A stretch of DNA of 64,000 nucleotides, from positions 24,655,740-24,719,739 of the forward strand of contig CAIIXF020000010.1 of the NCBI GenBank assembly GCA_903813345.2, given 5' to 3'. This document shows positions 22,484 through 32,486 of this stretch, piece after piece; within the stretch, counting starts at the first letter, position 1; every line of letters starts with the position of its first letter. Position numbers and translations under genes: made by a program. Source of the stretch: Owenia fusiformis. Lineage: Eukaryota; Annelida; Polychaeta; Sabellida; Oweniidae. A model generated the notes under the pieces. That model made no database searches and was not told the origin of the DNA. It saw nothing but the letters and a program-made list of their open reading frames with translations.

Positions 22484-23432
22484 ATGAGAGAACCAGAACA
22501 ACAGCAACGCCAAAGCGTAGCGAATCCCATCGAACAGCCATGGATGATATTTTTACAAAAGGTATATAGCAAAAATGGCAGCTATTTTTCAAAATGGCCA
22601 CCTTCTACCAAAAGTGTCATTAGACAGTGTGCCATGCTTATAGTATTCACATACCAAATATGAAAAAATCGCTCTCCTACTTTTCAAGCTATTGTAAAAT
22701 ATGTTAAAATGGCGGCCATTTTTCAAAATGGCCGCCTTCTACCAAAAGTGTCATTAGACAGTGTGCCATGCTTATAGTATTCACATACCCAAAAATATAA
22801 ACAAAATCGCTCCAGTCTACTTTTCGAGTTAAAGTAAAATAAGTTTAAATGTCCGCCATTTTTCAAAATGGCCACCTTCTAACAAAAGTGTCATTAGACA
22901 GTGTGCCATGCTTATAGTATTCACATACCCAAAAATATGAACAAAATCGCTCCAGTCTACTTTTCGAGTTAAAGTAAAATAAGTTAAAATGTCCGCCATT
23001 TTTCAAAATGGCCACCTTCTAACAAAAGTGTCATTAGACAGTGTGACATGCTTATAGTATTGACATACCAAATATGAACAAAATCGCTCTATTACTTTCC
23101 GAGTTACAGCAAAAATCATAAAATAACGAGTAAAGGTCGCCAGTTTTCAAGATGGCTGCCATGTGCTTCTTTAATATCTACATTTCTAGCTTTATTAATG
23201 TCCTACATAATTTTTTTTACATTTAAAACATACTGCTATTACATATTGCACCTAAATTATTGTAAAATAGGCACTAAAATTTTGAAAATCGGCTTTCGAG
23301 CAGAACTTCTATCCCCATAGGGTATGTGTACACAATATGAACAAAATCGGGCCAACGGTATTTGAGTTATTGCCCGGACGGACGTATGGACGGAGGCGTT
23401 CCCTATATCCCCCTGAACTTAGTTCGATGGGA
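22484..23432 (+). mobile_element. Family A element, complete
   Basis: The head is cagcaacgccaaagcgtagc with AATCCCATCGAAC. Four tandem core units of about 125 bp carry gccgccatttttcaaaatgg and gtcattagacagtgtgccat. A short GGAC tract and the tail ttagttcgatgggataat follow. It splits the right arm of the giant inverted repeat. Confidence 0.75.
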
Positions 23433-23779
23433 TAATAATAATAGTTACTATGAACATTAATGGATATTCTTAATATAATAATACAACCTATACAGTATGT
23501 CACATATTTAGCAATGAATACAGTGTCCAAACATATCAAATTACTGTTGTTTTTCAAATTTGATATTTTTTCTGAGCCCCCCCCCCGCCCCCTGTCACGG
23601 CAACAGTTACCATGGTAACAAAAATAATAGGATATTAATGTCATAGAGCAGTGAAATCTTCATGGTGTGATCCTATACATGGCAAAAATAGAGCCAACGA
23701 TCAAGAAATTCCTGATCACCCCTTCTATAGCCCCTGAAGGGCGCTATAAAAATATGTAAGCAAAATGACAACACATTAC

Positions 23780-23896
23780 TTGTATGTAAAGCCCAGCGCT
23801 TGAAAACATCAGCATCATTGTAGTTCCAGCAATGCCGTGCAGCATGGACCCATGGGATACGAATTAGCGTTTTAGCCTCATCTTGCCATTGTAATC
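23780..23896 (-). CDS. IRF domain 1, second exon
   Basis: The 117-nt exon reads LQWQDEAKTLIRIPWVHAARHCWN, then YNDADVFKRWALHT. This is the central part of the IRF winged helix, with tryptophans at LQW, IPW, CWN and RWA and the loop motif PWVHAARH, whose histidine contacts DNA in known IRF structures. The acceptor is gatatttag. The donor is GTAATG after one base of an Arg codon, so the usual HTG becomes HTR here. It accepts one base from either duplicated upstream exon to form the glycine of IPG or VPG. It sits less than 60 bp from the right arm of the giant inverted repeat ending at 23724. Confidence 0.88.
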
Positions 23897-25116
23897 CTAA
23901 ATATCAAAAATCAGATGATATAACCAAGAGAACATGGGATGAAATAGATATACCCTACCAGATAGTCCTGTATAATCTCAACAGATCCTTCTAACCAAAT
24001 GCAAAACAAGGCATTAACATGACAAAATGTCACCACCTAGTTGCTCTCAATATTATTAGTTCAATCTTAAGTCAGATTTGAATTTCTGAAATTCTATAGA
24101 TGATTTTGAAGAAAGTTGAAACAAGACCTTTTTGACCCTGAGAAGGTCATTTAAGGATATACCAGTGTAACCTCCGAAAAAATCGATCATTTTCAATCTC
24201 AACGAAACTAGGTTTTTATTATAGACCTAGATGTAGCGATTCGAAAAATGTAATAAAAAAGGTAGGTCAACGGATTAGTTTTTCCATGAAAAGCTTCTGA
24301 AAATAGGTGTGACGTTATCATCATTTGAACATTTGAGGCGCCATTGATTCCAAAAGCAAAAAAACATATTTTCCTATATTTCGTCGATAAAATGATGATT
24401 TAGGGAGTATTGACGATTTTTTTCGAGCATAGATAAACTTCCTTTATACATAATAATTACATTGTTTCGAATATTGGTACACCCAGGACATTTTTTCTTA
24501 CTTTTTTCACTTAAAGTGTTACCCCTAACCCAACAATATTTGACACGTTTTGAATCGAGAATTACGCAAATTTCCAATGGATTGTGATATTTTTTTTATT
24601 TGCTTATTCTAAAAAAGGTGTTCTCATGTTTATTTTGATATAAAAAAAACATAGGATCAACGGTCTGTTTTACGCTTGAAAATGCCATATTTGACTCCTA
24701 TTCTAATATGCTAATATTTCTGTTCATTTTTCGGGAAAGGATAACGTTACATTTGAGGTTAACAATTGTGAAAACTCAACATGTCCTGTCTTAATGAACT
24801 GCCTTCACAAGTATAACCTCACAGATCAGGCATGAATGATTTCACTCGTGATAGCATGCATGCTTTTTGATGATTTTCGGGTGGGGTTGTACATTCCCTG
24901 TGCATTCCTCACCCCGAGGTCTCTACTTATGTAAAGCTGTCGGATTTGAGCAAGATACGTCTACTGAATATAGTACACGAATAATGTGTTTCTGTGAACG
25001 TACGGCTATGGACGTTTTTCGCATTGTATCCGGCATGTCCGATCATGGTCGTTAATACTCACTGGGAAAATATTTTTAACTGGTAACTATAATTATAAAA
25101 ATAAAAATATAGAATA

Positions 25117-26467
25117 ACTAGAAAAACAGCAACTCCACGGAGTAGCAAATCCCACCGAACAAAACATGTTTTGATAAAAAAAATTGAGCCAAATTCATCC
25201 ACTGGTATTTGAATTATCAAAGATTATGTCTTTATGAAACATGGTTGCCATTTTGAAATTCAGCTGTCATCTTTAGATTTCTTCTTTAGCAGAGAATGTC
25301 CGTCCAATGGTATCTGGGTTATCAAAGGTTACTTTTTTTATGAAAAATGGCAGCCATTTTGAAATTCAGCTATCGCCTTTGAAATTTCTTCTGAAGCAGA
25401 TCTCCTTTTTCCCTAAACATCAGCATATAAAATTGGAACCAAATCCATCCACTAGTATTTGATTAATCATTAATTACGTTTTTTTTACAAAAAATGGCAG
25501 CCATTTTGAAATTCAGTGGCCATCTTGAAAATTCATTTTTGAGCACAACTTCTTTGTCTCTAGGCATCAGCATATAGAATTTGAACGAAATTTGTCAACT
25601 GGTATTTGAGTTATCAAAGGTTAAGTTCTTTTATGAAAAATGGCGGCCATTTTGAAATTTAACTACCACCTTGAAAATCCCTTCTCGAGCAGAGCTCCTA
25701 TGTCCCTAGGCATCATCATGTAAAATTTGAACCAAATCCATTCAATGGTAATTGAGTTATCAAAGATAATGTTTTTTATGAAAAATGGCCGCCATTTTGA
25801 AATTTAGCTGCCATCTTGAAAATCCTTTCTTGAGCAGAGCTCCTATGTCCTAGGCATCAGCATCTAAAATTTAAACCAAATCCATTCAATGGTAATTGAG
25901 TTATCAAAGATAACGTTTTTTTACGAAAAATGGCCGCCATTTTGAAATTAAGCTGCCATCTTGAAAATCCTTTCTCGAGCAGAGCTCCTATGTCCCTAGG
26001 CATGAGCATCTTAAATTTGAACCAAATCCATTCAATGGTCTTTGAGTTATCAAAGATAACGTTTTTTTATGAAAAATGGCCGCCATTTTAAAATTTGGTG
26101 GCCATCTTGAAAATGTCTTCTTGAGCAAGGCTCCTTTGTACCAAGGCAACAGCATATAAAATTTGAACCAAATCCATCCACTAGTATTTGAGTTATTAAA
26201 GATTATATTTTTTCCCAAAAATGGCCGCCATTTTGAATTAAGCGGCCATATTGAAAATTCCTTCTCGAGCAGAGGTCCTACACCCATAAGGCATAAGCCT
26301 ATAAAATTTGAATGAAATCCATCAACCGGTATTTGAGTTATTGCCCGGACACACGAACGGACGGACGGACGAACGGGCGGACGGACGAACGGACGGACGA
26401 ACGGACGGACGAACGGACGGACGGACGGCTTTTCTATATCCCCCTCGAACTTCGTTCGGTGGGATAA
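25117..26467 (+). mobile_element. Family B element, complete
   Basis: The head is aacagcaactccacggagta with AATCCCACCGAAC. Six to seven tandem core units of about 150 bp carry gaaaaatggccgccattttg, aaattcagctgccatcttg, gagcagagctcctatgtccc and aaccaaatccattcaatggt. A (GGACGGACGAAC)n tract and the tail cgaacttcgttcggtgggat follow. The 161-codon minus frame at the right end is antisense to the repeat and not a gene. Confidence 0.8.
26345..26430. repeat. (GGAC)n/(GAAC)n microsatellite
   Basis: Imperfect GGAC/GAAC tract in the subterminal part of the family B element. Confidence 0.9.
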
Positions 26468-27354
26468 TAACATAAATTGAACAAAGGTTTGAATGGCTTG
26501 TTTGACATGTTTGATGGTATTTGTTTTGACAGAAAGGAAAAATGAAACAAGGTAATGATTTCAATAGAAATACATATAAATGAATGTGACTTTAAGTGTC
26601 TGTGGTTCATGTAATAAGTGTATACATGAATTATAGAAATTCCAAAATAGAATACTGTATTTTACTGTTGCCTTTTGATATTAAATACCCCTGGTCAATA
26701 CATAGGCTATAGACTATAACTTAATGAAAACTCATACAGACTGTGGCGAAATAAGAAGCAAGTTACAAATTAGATTTGTTGTGTTTGTAATACATGGGCA
26801 CATACACATATACTGCTGGGATAAACGAAAGAAACGGACATGAAACTGGAATGAAACAAGAATATACAAAAATTACTGAAATTTTTGGAAGAATTGATGA
26901 CGTATAGTTCATTTGTTTGTTTATTTGTTGATGGGGCAATACGTCACTGACGTCACAGATAATGCTATCATATTCCAAGAACCCATTAACAAAAGTATTA
27001 TATGACGTCATGATAAAACAACATTGAAAATGAGAATCTCTTAGTTGCTATGGATAACTATGTCATAAAGCGTCATATATCGTCATTTTGCGTCCTTGAT
27101 ATTTAATACAGAACACTTGTCAAACGTGAAGTTAACAATGAGCTTTTCATAGCTTATCACCATTGTCGTAAGGGTTACACTGGTATATCCTTAAGGCGAA
27201 ATTTCAAATCCAAAGTCAGATTTGAACTTCTGAGAATTTGTAGATGATTTTGAAAAAAAATTGGTCAATTTGAAGCAAGATAAAAAAGACCTTTTTGACC
27301 TTGAGAAGGTAATTGAAGGTCAAATCTTTTTTGACCTTTAGAATGTCATTTAAA

Positions 27355-28496
27355 GGGATATTAAAAGTATATATAAAAGTATGATTTATTAGAATAATAA
27401 GTTCATTATCAAAAACATAAACTGGGTATGAACGACGATCATCAAATGCATTGGGAGATATGATAGAATTAATTTTGAGGTACTGGATCTTCATGTGGTT
27501 TATGGAAGTCGCCATTACCTAGACCTATCAACCTGACTTTTATGTGCCGGAAAATTCTAAAGTGAATAAAATTCCCGTACGCTACATGCGCCAACAATTA
27601 AATCAATGAATGCTCGTCTCCGACTGAGCTGACTTCTTACATAGTCCGATCAACCACTTTAACTACGCGCCAGTAAAAATCACCTATTAATCCGCCGTTA
27701 TGAATGGCAATGAAATATTAAGTAAGTAAAATCTACTTGAATCGATAAAATCGAAGTAGGAAGAATGAATTTACTTAAGATTTATCACTAAACTGGTGGT
27801 AAATTGTAAGGAAAACGGCCTGAAATAAAAGAGGAAATAGTTCGGCAGAAAGTGAAGACAGGAAAAAAGTACCGATTACCTGGTTCAGTTGATTTTTTGC
27901 GACCAGATTGCCTGTTTTCGTAGGCTTATTGTGTGAAAATATGCATGATGTGATATCCTCTTTGAGTTTCCTTTTCTGTGGGGTACACCCCGGCATCAGT
28001 GCACAACTCCCGCTCAAAATCATATTGATTAAATCAGGAACAAATAACAACTCTGGACTTGTACTTTTTGAAGGAGATGCCTGTCCATCCCAACACGTCT
28101 TATATTTGTCAGGCAGACCCTTACAAAGTTACAATATGTCTCTATCCCTTCGCCCAGTTCAGATCTGGAACTAGGTGGAAACTTATCCATAGCTTAGCCC
28201 TATCCATTGAAATATTGGAGTAATTTACCGCACCACACATAAGCATTTTTCTATGTGTTTGGATGCTTTCAAAATGGTGGCTACATCAACGATACAGCAC
28301 ACTTCCGGCCCACATCCGGTTCTCCGGAGGAAAGATGGCAATCCCCGTCTAACAGACAACTGTGTCAATTTATGATTTTTATTTTCAATATTACACCAAA
28401 ACCAACAAATAACAAGTTTTTTATCTTGTTGGATTTTATTAAGTAGTATTGTAACTACGTATTAAGATGATTAGAAGACCTGACATTATTTCTGCT
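27355..28496. mobile_element. Probable second TTAA insertion carrying gene-like sequence
   Basis: Family E is interrupted between gaatgtcatttaa (27342-27354) and ttaaggtcaaatctatagtc (28497 on), as expected for TTAA insertion. The ends share only AG, so the element boundaries are less sure. Inside, the minus strand from about 28130 to 27887 is open for about 80 codons (LPDKYKTCWDGQ, CALMPGCTPQKRKLKED) and ends at a donor-like GTAATC; I do not recognise it. Confidence 0.45.
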
Positions 28497-28726
28497 TTAA
28501 GGTCAAATCTATAGTCAGATTTGAACTTTTGAGAACTTATAGATGATTTTGAAAAAAATTGAAGTGAGTCTAAACAGTATTTGTTGAGTTTTTGGAAGTT
28601 GTAAGAATTTGTTACAGACGCTGATCGCCAACCGCCATAAAAAAAAAAAAATGGAGACCATAACAATATGTCACCACTTTTTGGTGGTGACATAAAAAGT
28701 GAGAAAAATTCCAGAACAGTTCATAC

Positions 28727-28838
28727 CTGGAACCTCCCCCGAGTCCACTTGCTTGGTCAGCCAATAACGCATTTTTTCTCGCTCCATTGGGCTTAAAGGC
28801 ATCATTTTTGTCTTTAACCGTGCACCTTTAGTAAGAAT
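28727..28838 (-). CDS. IRF domain 1, first exon, variant b
   Basis: The exon encodes ILTKGARLKTKMMPLSP, then MEREKMRYWLTKQVDSGEVP, and one base of the following glycine. The segment ending RYWLTKQVDSGEVPG matches the start of the IRF domain (helix 1 and first cluster tryptophan). The acceptor is atcactttcag and the donor is G|GTATGA. Length is 112 nt, one more than a multiple of three. It is a diverged duplicate of 28890-28995, with the same phases and only 51 bp between them. See the mutually exclusive splicing finding. Confidence 0.85.
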
Positions 28839-28889
28839 CTGAAAGTGATAGTTTGAAAGGATATAAAGCAATACAATAATGCTACACAC

Positions 28890-28995
28890 CTGGTATCTCT
28901 CCTGAGTCTAACTGCCTAATAAGCCAATCACGTAGCCTTTCACGCTCCATTGGGTTGATAGGAATTGCCTTAGTCTTCAACTTTTTGTTGACAAT
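28890..28995 (-). CDS. IRF domain 1, first exon, variant a
   Basis: The exon encodes IVNKKLKTKAIPINP, then MERERLRDWLIRQLDSGEIP, plus one base of glycine. It aligns with variant b along its length, sharing LKTK, P, MERE, W, L, Q, DSGE and PG, but is two codons shorter. Tryptophan and the IPG turn of the IRF fold are retained. The acceptor is attatatag and the donor G|GTGTGT. Length is 106 nt, again one more than a multiple of three. The basic KKLKTK stretch in front of the domain is kept in both variants and may touch DNA or aid nuclear entry; that is inference. Confidence 0.85.
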
Positions 28996-29410
28996 CTATA
29001 ATATAATATTAATAGATAAAATTTTTGACATTCTTTTCACACATAAAAAAGATTACAAAACCTAGTAAGATGCTGTTTCCATTATTAATCTAATTAATTG
29101 AAGCTTTAGCATTTAACTATAATGAATGACCCATGGCCCTGTGCTCACACAGTTTAGAACCGGACTTTCAAAAAAGAATATTCATTTGTAGTTCCGAACT
29201 TTGAGTAACTAAGATATAGCACAGTTTGTGACCTAATTTGATGACCTTGACCTTTGAAGTTGAAAATTTAACTTTTCAGAGCTCAATAGGTCTTTTGTGA
29301 TTAAGCTGACCGAAATTTGAATAAAAAAAATCAATTTGAAAAATCAAATTTTTTGACCTTCGAAGGTCATATTTAAAAACAAAGGTCAGATTTGAACTCC
29401 TGGGAACTTA
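28996..29410. repeat. Intronic repeat fragment related to families D/E
   Basis: Sequence with ccctgtgctcacacagttta and tgatgaccttgacctttgaa also occurs at 40396-40700. No exon seen. Confidence 0.5.
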
Positions 29411-29972
29411 AGATGATTAAACAAGGCACAGACGTGAACAATATTGTACCTAAAACACAGCATTGTGGTGTTGTTGACCAAGAAAGCAAGATGGCCGCAG
29501 AAAAGTTAATCAGCTCTAGAACTTATCACTGTGTAACGTATGTAAATATTTGAACGGTTTGGCTGGAAACCTGTAGACAAGTCTTGAAAGTGAAGATTTT
29601 AGGACGGAAAATCCAAAATGGCCACCTTAAAATTTACCCAGAATGCCCAAAAACCAATCAGTTCTTGATGTTGATATGTAGAAACATCCCTGAAAATTTC
29701 AGATGAATCCCTCAAATGGTTTGGCTAGAAACCTGAAGACAAGTCTTGAAAGTGAAGATTTTAGGACGGAAAATCCAAAATGGCCACCTTAAGATTTACC
29801 CAGAATGCCCAAAAACTAATCAGTTCTTGACGTTGATATGTAGAAACATCCCTGAAAATTTCAGATGAATCCCTCAAATGGTTTGGCTGGAAACCTGTAG
29901 ACAAGCTGAAAAGTGAGACGCCGCCCGCCCACCAAGCTGACTACAATATCGTACCTTTTGTTAGGTACGATA
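29411..29972 (+). mobile_element. Family D variant, complete
   Basis: Head acgtgaacaatattgtacct and tail tcgtaccttttgttaggtac followed by gataaaaag make the terminal hairpin. Three core units of about 128 bp carry ttaggacggaaaatccaaaa and tggccaccttaaaatttacc. A (CCGCCCGC) tract precedes the tail. Confidence 0.6.
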
Positions 29973-30490
29973 AAAAGACAAATTGAAGCAAGTTGAAAGA
30001 TAACCTGTTTTCACCAATTTTTTTGATGTAAAATATCTCAAAATTGGTAACAAGGCACATGACGTGATGGAGATCACATAATAGAAAACATTCAAAATGG
30101 CCACCAGAAAACAAGATGGCCGTCCAAAAGTTAATAATTTGGAGAAAATCTGCTGAGCAGGTTTCCTGAAATCGTGATGACAAAAAGCGGGACGATCACA
30201 ATAACGACCACGATAACGATGATGCCATCGTCATGACGACTATATCCCACCGATGGTGATAAAAATTTAATGCTGACATATACTCAGCAATTTGTAAAGA
30301 ATGCTTAAATCTAGAAATAATTTACTTCATCGCAAGAAATAATGAAGTATGAGGACAAAATTTGAGAGACAAAAACAAAAACTGCCATTGACTTTATACT
30401 TGAGAAAATTTAGAGTAAACACCAACAAAAACTATAATTCCAAGAGCTTTGAAATATTCAGAGGACATATGTTGCAAATACAGCAACTAC
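29973..30490. repeat. Mixed fragments of families D/F, non-coding
   Basis: Pieces resembling 40740-41100 (caatttgtaaagaatgctta, ccaagagctttgaaatattc), including a run of cgatcacaataacgaccacg simple sequence near 30190-30235. No gene seen. Confidence 0.45.
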
Positions 30491-31303
30491 TTGAGCAAGG
30501 CTCCTTTGTTTCTAGGCATCAACGTAAAGAAGAACCAAATCAGTTGACTAGCACTTGATTTATCAAAGATTACATTTTTTTAATGAAAAATGGTGGAAAT
30601 TTTGAATTGAGTGGCCATATTGAAAATTTCCCTAGGATTCCAAATCAACGATCACTAATGTGGGGAGTACCCCAAAACTTTCCTGGGATTCCAAATCAAC
30701 AATCACTAATGTGGGGAGTACCCCAAAACTTTCCTGGGATTCCAAATCAACAATCACTAATGTGGGGAGTACCCCAAAACTTTCCTGGGATTTCAAATCA
30801 ACGATCACTAATGTGGGGAGTACCCCAAAACTTTCCTGGGATTCCAAATCAACAATCACTAATGTGGGGAGTACCCCAAAACTTTCCTGGGATTTCAAAT
30901 CAACGATCACTAATGTGGGGAGTACCCCAAACTTTCCCTGGGATTCCAAATCAACGTTCACTAATGTGGGGAGTACCCCAAACTTTCCCTGGGATTCCAA
31001 ATCAACGATCACTAATGTGGGGAGTACCCCAAAATCTCACAATGGATTTACACAGATCTCAAGAATCACCATTTAGTGGGTCAAAATCCGTGGAAGATTC
31101 TCATATCTGATAAAATGGTGGTCATTTTAATACTTAGTAGCAATATTAAAAATTCCTTTTCAAGCATAAATCCTATCCCCATAAGGCATCAGCCTATAAA
31201 TCTGAAACCAATCCATGAACTGGTACTTGAGATATTGCCTAAAAGAGACAAATGAACAACAGACAGCTTCTCTATATCCTTCTCGAACTATGTTCAGTGG
31301 GAG
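30491..31303 (+). mobile_element. Family B fragment carrying a 51-bp minisatellite
   Basis: Family B core (gagcaaggctcctttgtttc, atgaaaaatggtggaaattt) precedes and follows the array, and the tail ttctcgaactatgttcagtg with ggaga ends the copy. The usual GGAC tract has decayed. Confidence 0.55.
30629..31032. repeat. 51-bp minisatellite, about 7.9 copies
   Basis: The unit is gggattccaaatcaacgatc then actaatgtggggagtacccc and aaaactttcct. Copies differ at one to three sites. Each unit holds a hairpin TGGGG-agta-CCCCA. As 51 is a multiple of three, several frames stay open on both strands (175, 138 and 126 codons), but these are by-products. Confidence 0.95.
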
Positions 31304-31372
31304 ATTTACAGCTCAAGTGATTCCATCTATTTGAATTATACCTAGATTTTAGATTTTAATATTGCTCCTTAC

Positions 31373-32142
31373 CAATTTTAGATTAGTTATAATCAACTTA
31401 TTTGCCATTAATTTCTTAACATTTTCCCAATATTGCTCTTTTGCTTGAGATTCGTGGAGAACATAAACATGTCTTACTGGCTTCTTATATCCTCTGACAT
31501 GAACAAATTTGCTCTTATTGCTTGCATCATGCATTTCCTGCATGCATTGTATGACAGCTCCCTCTATATCATCATGCTCTGAGGGCCCAGCGTCACCTTC
31601 TATATCAACTTCTTCCTGGCCTTCAACGAACCCATCATTCGAGCTACCTTCACTGAAAAACCTCATCCCCCTATCAAAATCACTTTGATTAATACTGGCT
31701 CTGACAAATAATGGATTGGTAGATTTTGTCTGCATATCTTTAAGAAGAGATTCGGTAAGGAAATCTCCAATAACCCACAAGTTCTCATTTAAGTCATCAA
31801 GGGCATCAGGACTTGATACTTGGACATATAAAAGGATGGCGTTCTGTTCTGGGTACCTCACAGTACTTTTTCTATTCCGACCTTTACTTGATTGGCTCTT
31901 GCCCTCATCATTCGGTATCACTTTCCTCTTTACCATGTTCAGCATATTACCATGAGGCTCACAAATATCGGTGAAAAGTTCACCTAATTTTGATAAGATT
32001 TCATTCTTTTTCTCGAGTAATGGTGGGAGGAAATTTTTCTGGATGTCTTCAAAGTCGATCTTTTTACGTTTCCTCGCTTTCACCTTAGGCTTTGACTTGA
32101 AGCCATCTGTGGACTCGTGTAAGGTTAGTATGATCTCTTGAA
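31373..32142 (-). CDS. Large N-terminal exon of the IRF-like gene, domain unrecognised
   Basis: A 770-nt exon with 256 uninterrupted codons lies between acceptor gatattttcag and donor GTAAGG. It leaves in phase 0, exactly what both duplicated IRF exons need. The protein has a strongly basic motif near its start (KPKVKARKRKKI, a likely nuclear signal), a Lys/Glu-rich helical stretch, a hydrophobic segment (NAILLYVQVSSPDALDDL), an acidic low-complexity run (EGQEEVDIEGDAGPSEHDD) and a C-terminal YVLHESQAKEQYWENVKKL segment just before the IRF domain. I recognise no family. It is not transposon-like and codon use looks normal. It could belong to another gene, but order, strand and phase favour this one. 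Confidence 0.68.
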
Positions 32143-32336
32143 CTGAAAATATCAAAGATATTTTTTAAGTTTGTTACAATTTTTACTAGAGACTTTATAT
32201 AATTCTTTATCACTCTTTTGAAATGAATTAACCTTGCTTGGAACAGATTTAGTGAAGTGTAAATGTTATGAATTTTCTGAAATTATTACTGATGACAGGA
32301 CTGTGTTCTTTGTGCTTTTTACTTTACTACACTTAC

Positions 32337-32486
32337 TATGTGATTTGAACATGTGCATGAGATCACGTTCTGTTTGTCCATGTAGCTCTGAAGTTTCCTG
32401 AGCCCCAGCATCCCCACCTTCATCATACACCTCTTCCCCATCTTCATTTCTATGTTGTTCTAGAAGCTCTAGTGTCTCATCCTCAC
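32337..32486 (-). CDS. Upstream acidic exon of the IRF-like gene
   Basis: A 150-nt exon encodes EDETLELLEQHRNEDGEEVY, DEGGDAGAQETSELHGQTER, then DLMHMFKSH. It is acidic and low in complexity, with no recognisable fold. The acceptor (gctgtttttcag) and donor (A|GTAAGT) are both strong. Its last base plus the first two bases of 31373-32142 make an Ile codon, keeping frame across a 194-bp intron. It enters needing one base, so at least one exon lies further upstream; I could not find it in the repeat-filled sequence above 32.5 kb. Confidence 0.62.

Larger units (their letters stand above)
18028..23724. mobile_element. Giant inverted-repeat (foldback) structure, about 5.7 kb
   Basis: The left arm starts aaggggtgatcagga (18028) and the right arm ends tcctgatcacccctt (23724). 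Further matched blocks are caccatgaagattt, ttaccatggtaac, ggacactgtattcattgct and, deeper, the cgtcaacgtaacaaaagcga / tcgcttttgttacgttgacg blocks (18495-18515 and 22170-22200). The right arm is interrupted by a family A element (22484-23432), and the loop holds a LINE. No clear target duplication was found, so this is either one transposon with long ends or two inverted insertions. Confidence 0.6.
24155..27190. mobile_element. TTAA-flanked transposon with 18-bp inverted ends
   Basis: The ends are GGATATACCAGTGTAACC and the exact complement GGTTACACTGGTATATCC, with TTAA on both sides. Family E reads straight through once the element and one TTAA are removed. A family B element (25117-26467) is nested inside, leaving about 1.7 kb of its own sequence. 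No transposase frame was found. piggyBac elements use TTAA, as do Kolobok elements. Confidence 0.85.
24005..28693 (+). mobile_element. Family E element split by two TTAA insertions
   Basis: The head is aaaatgtcaccacctagttg (24028) and the tail tgtcaccactttttggtggt followed by gacataaaa (28665-28693). Body pieces lie at 24060-24154, 27191-27354 and 28497-28640, with gagaacttgtagatgatttt and gaccttgagaaggtcatt units. Joined across the insertions they match the uninterrupted relative at 39660-40140. It lies in the intron between IRF exons 28727-28838 and 23780-23896. Confidence 0.65.
1194..32486 (-). other. IRF-like gene locus with tandem DNA-binding domains (partial)
   Basis: Nine minus-strand exons form one consistent model: 32337-32486, 31373-32142, 28890-28995 or 28727-28838, 23780-23896, 14699-14912, 13896-14095, 8491-8730 and 1194-1289. 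I checked each junction by hand and all phases join (1, 0, 1, 1, 2, 1, 1). The readable product is about 630 residues: an unrecognised N-terminal part of about 306, a first IRF DNA-binding domain, a short linker and a second IRF DNA-binding domain. IRF proteins are nuclear transcription factors that bind GAAA-containing sites through a tryptophan-cluster winged helix. Introns run from 194 bp to about 8.9 kb and are filled with mobile elements. No start codon, promoter, stop or C-terminal IRF association domain is visible. The alternative is two adjacent IRF genes, but no start or promoter lies in the 603-bp intron between the domains. Confidence 0.82.

Noticed and set aside
25988-26564. Minus frames with repeated Arg-Pro-Ser-Val residues
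   Set aside because: Antisense reading of the family B core and GGAC tract.
30629-31032. CRISPR-like array
   Set aside because: Repeats are contiguous without unique spacers, and the genome is eukaryotic.
30583-31110. 175-, 138- and 126-codon repetitive frames
   Set aside because: By-products of a 51-bp minisatellite; open on both strands in several frames.
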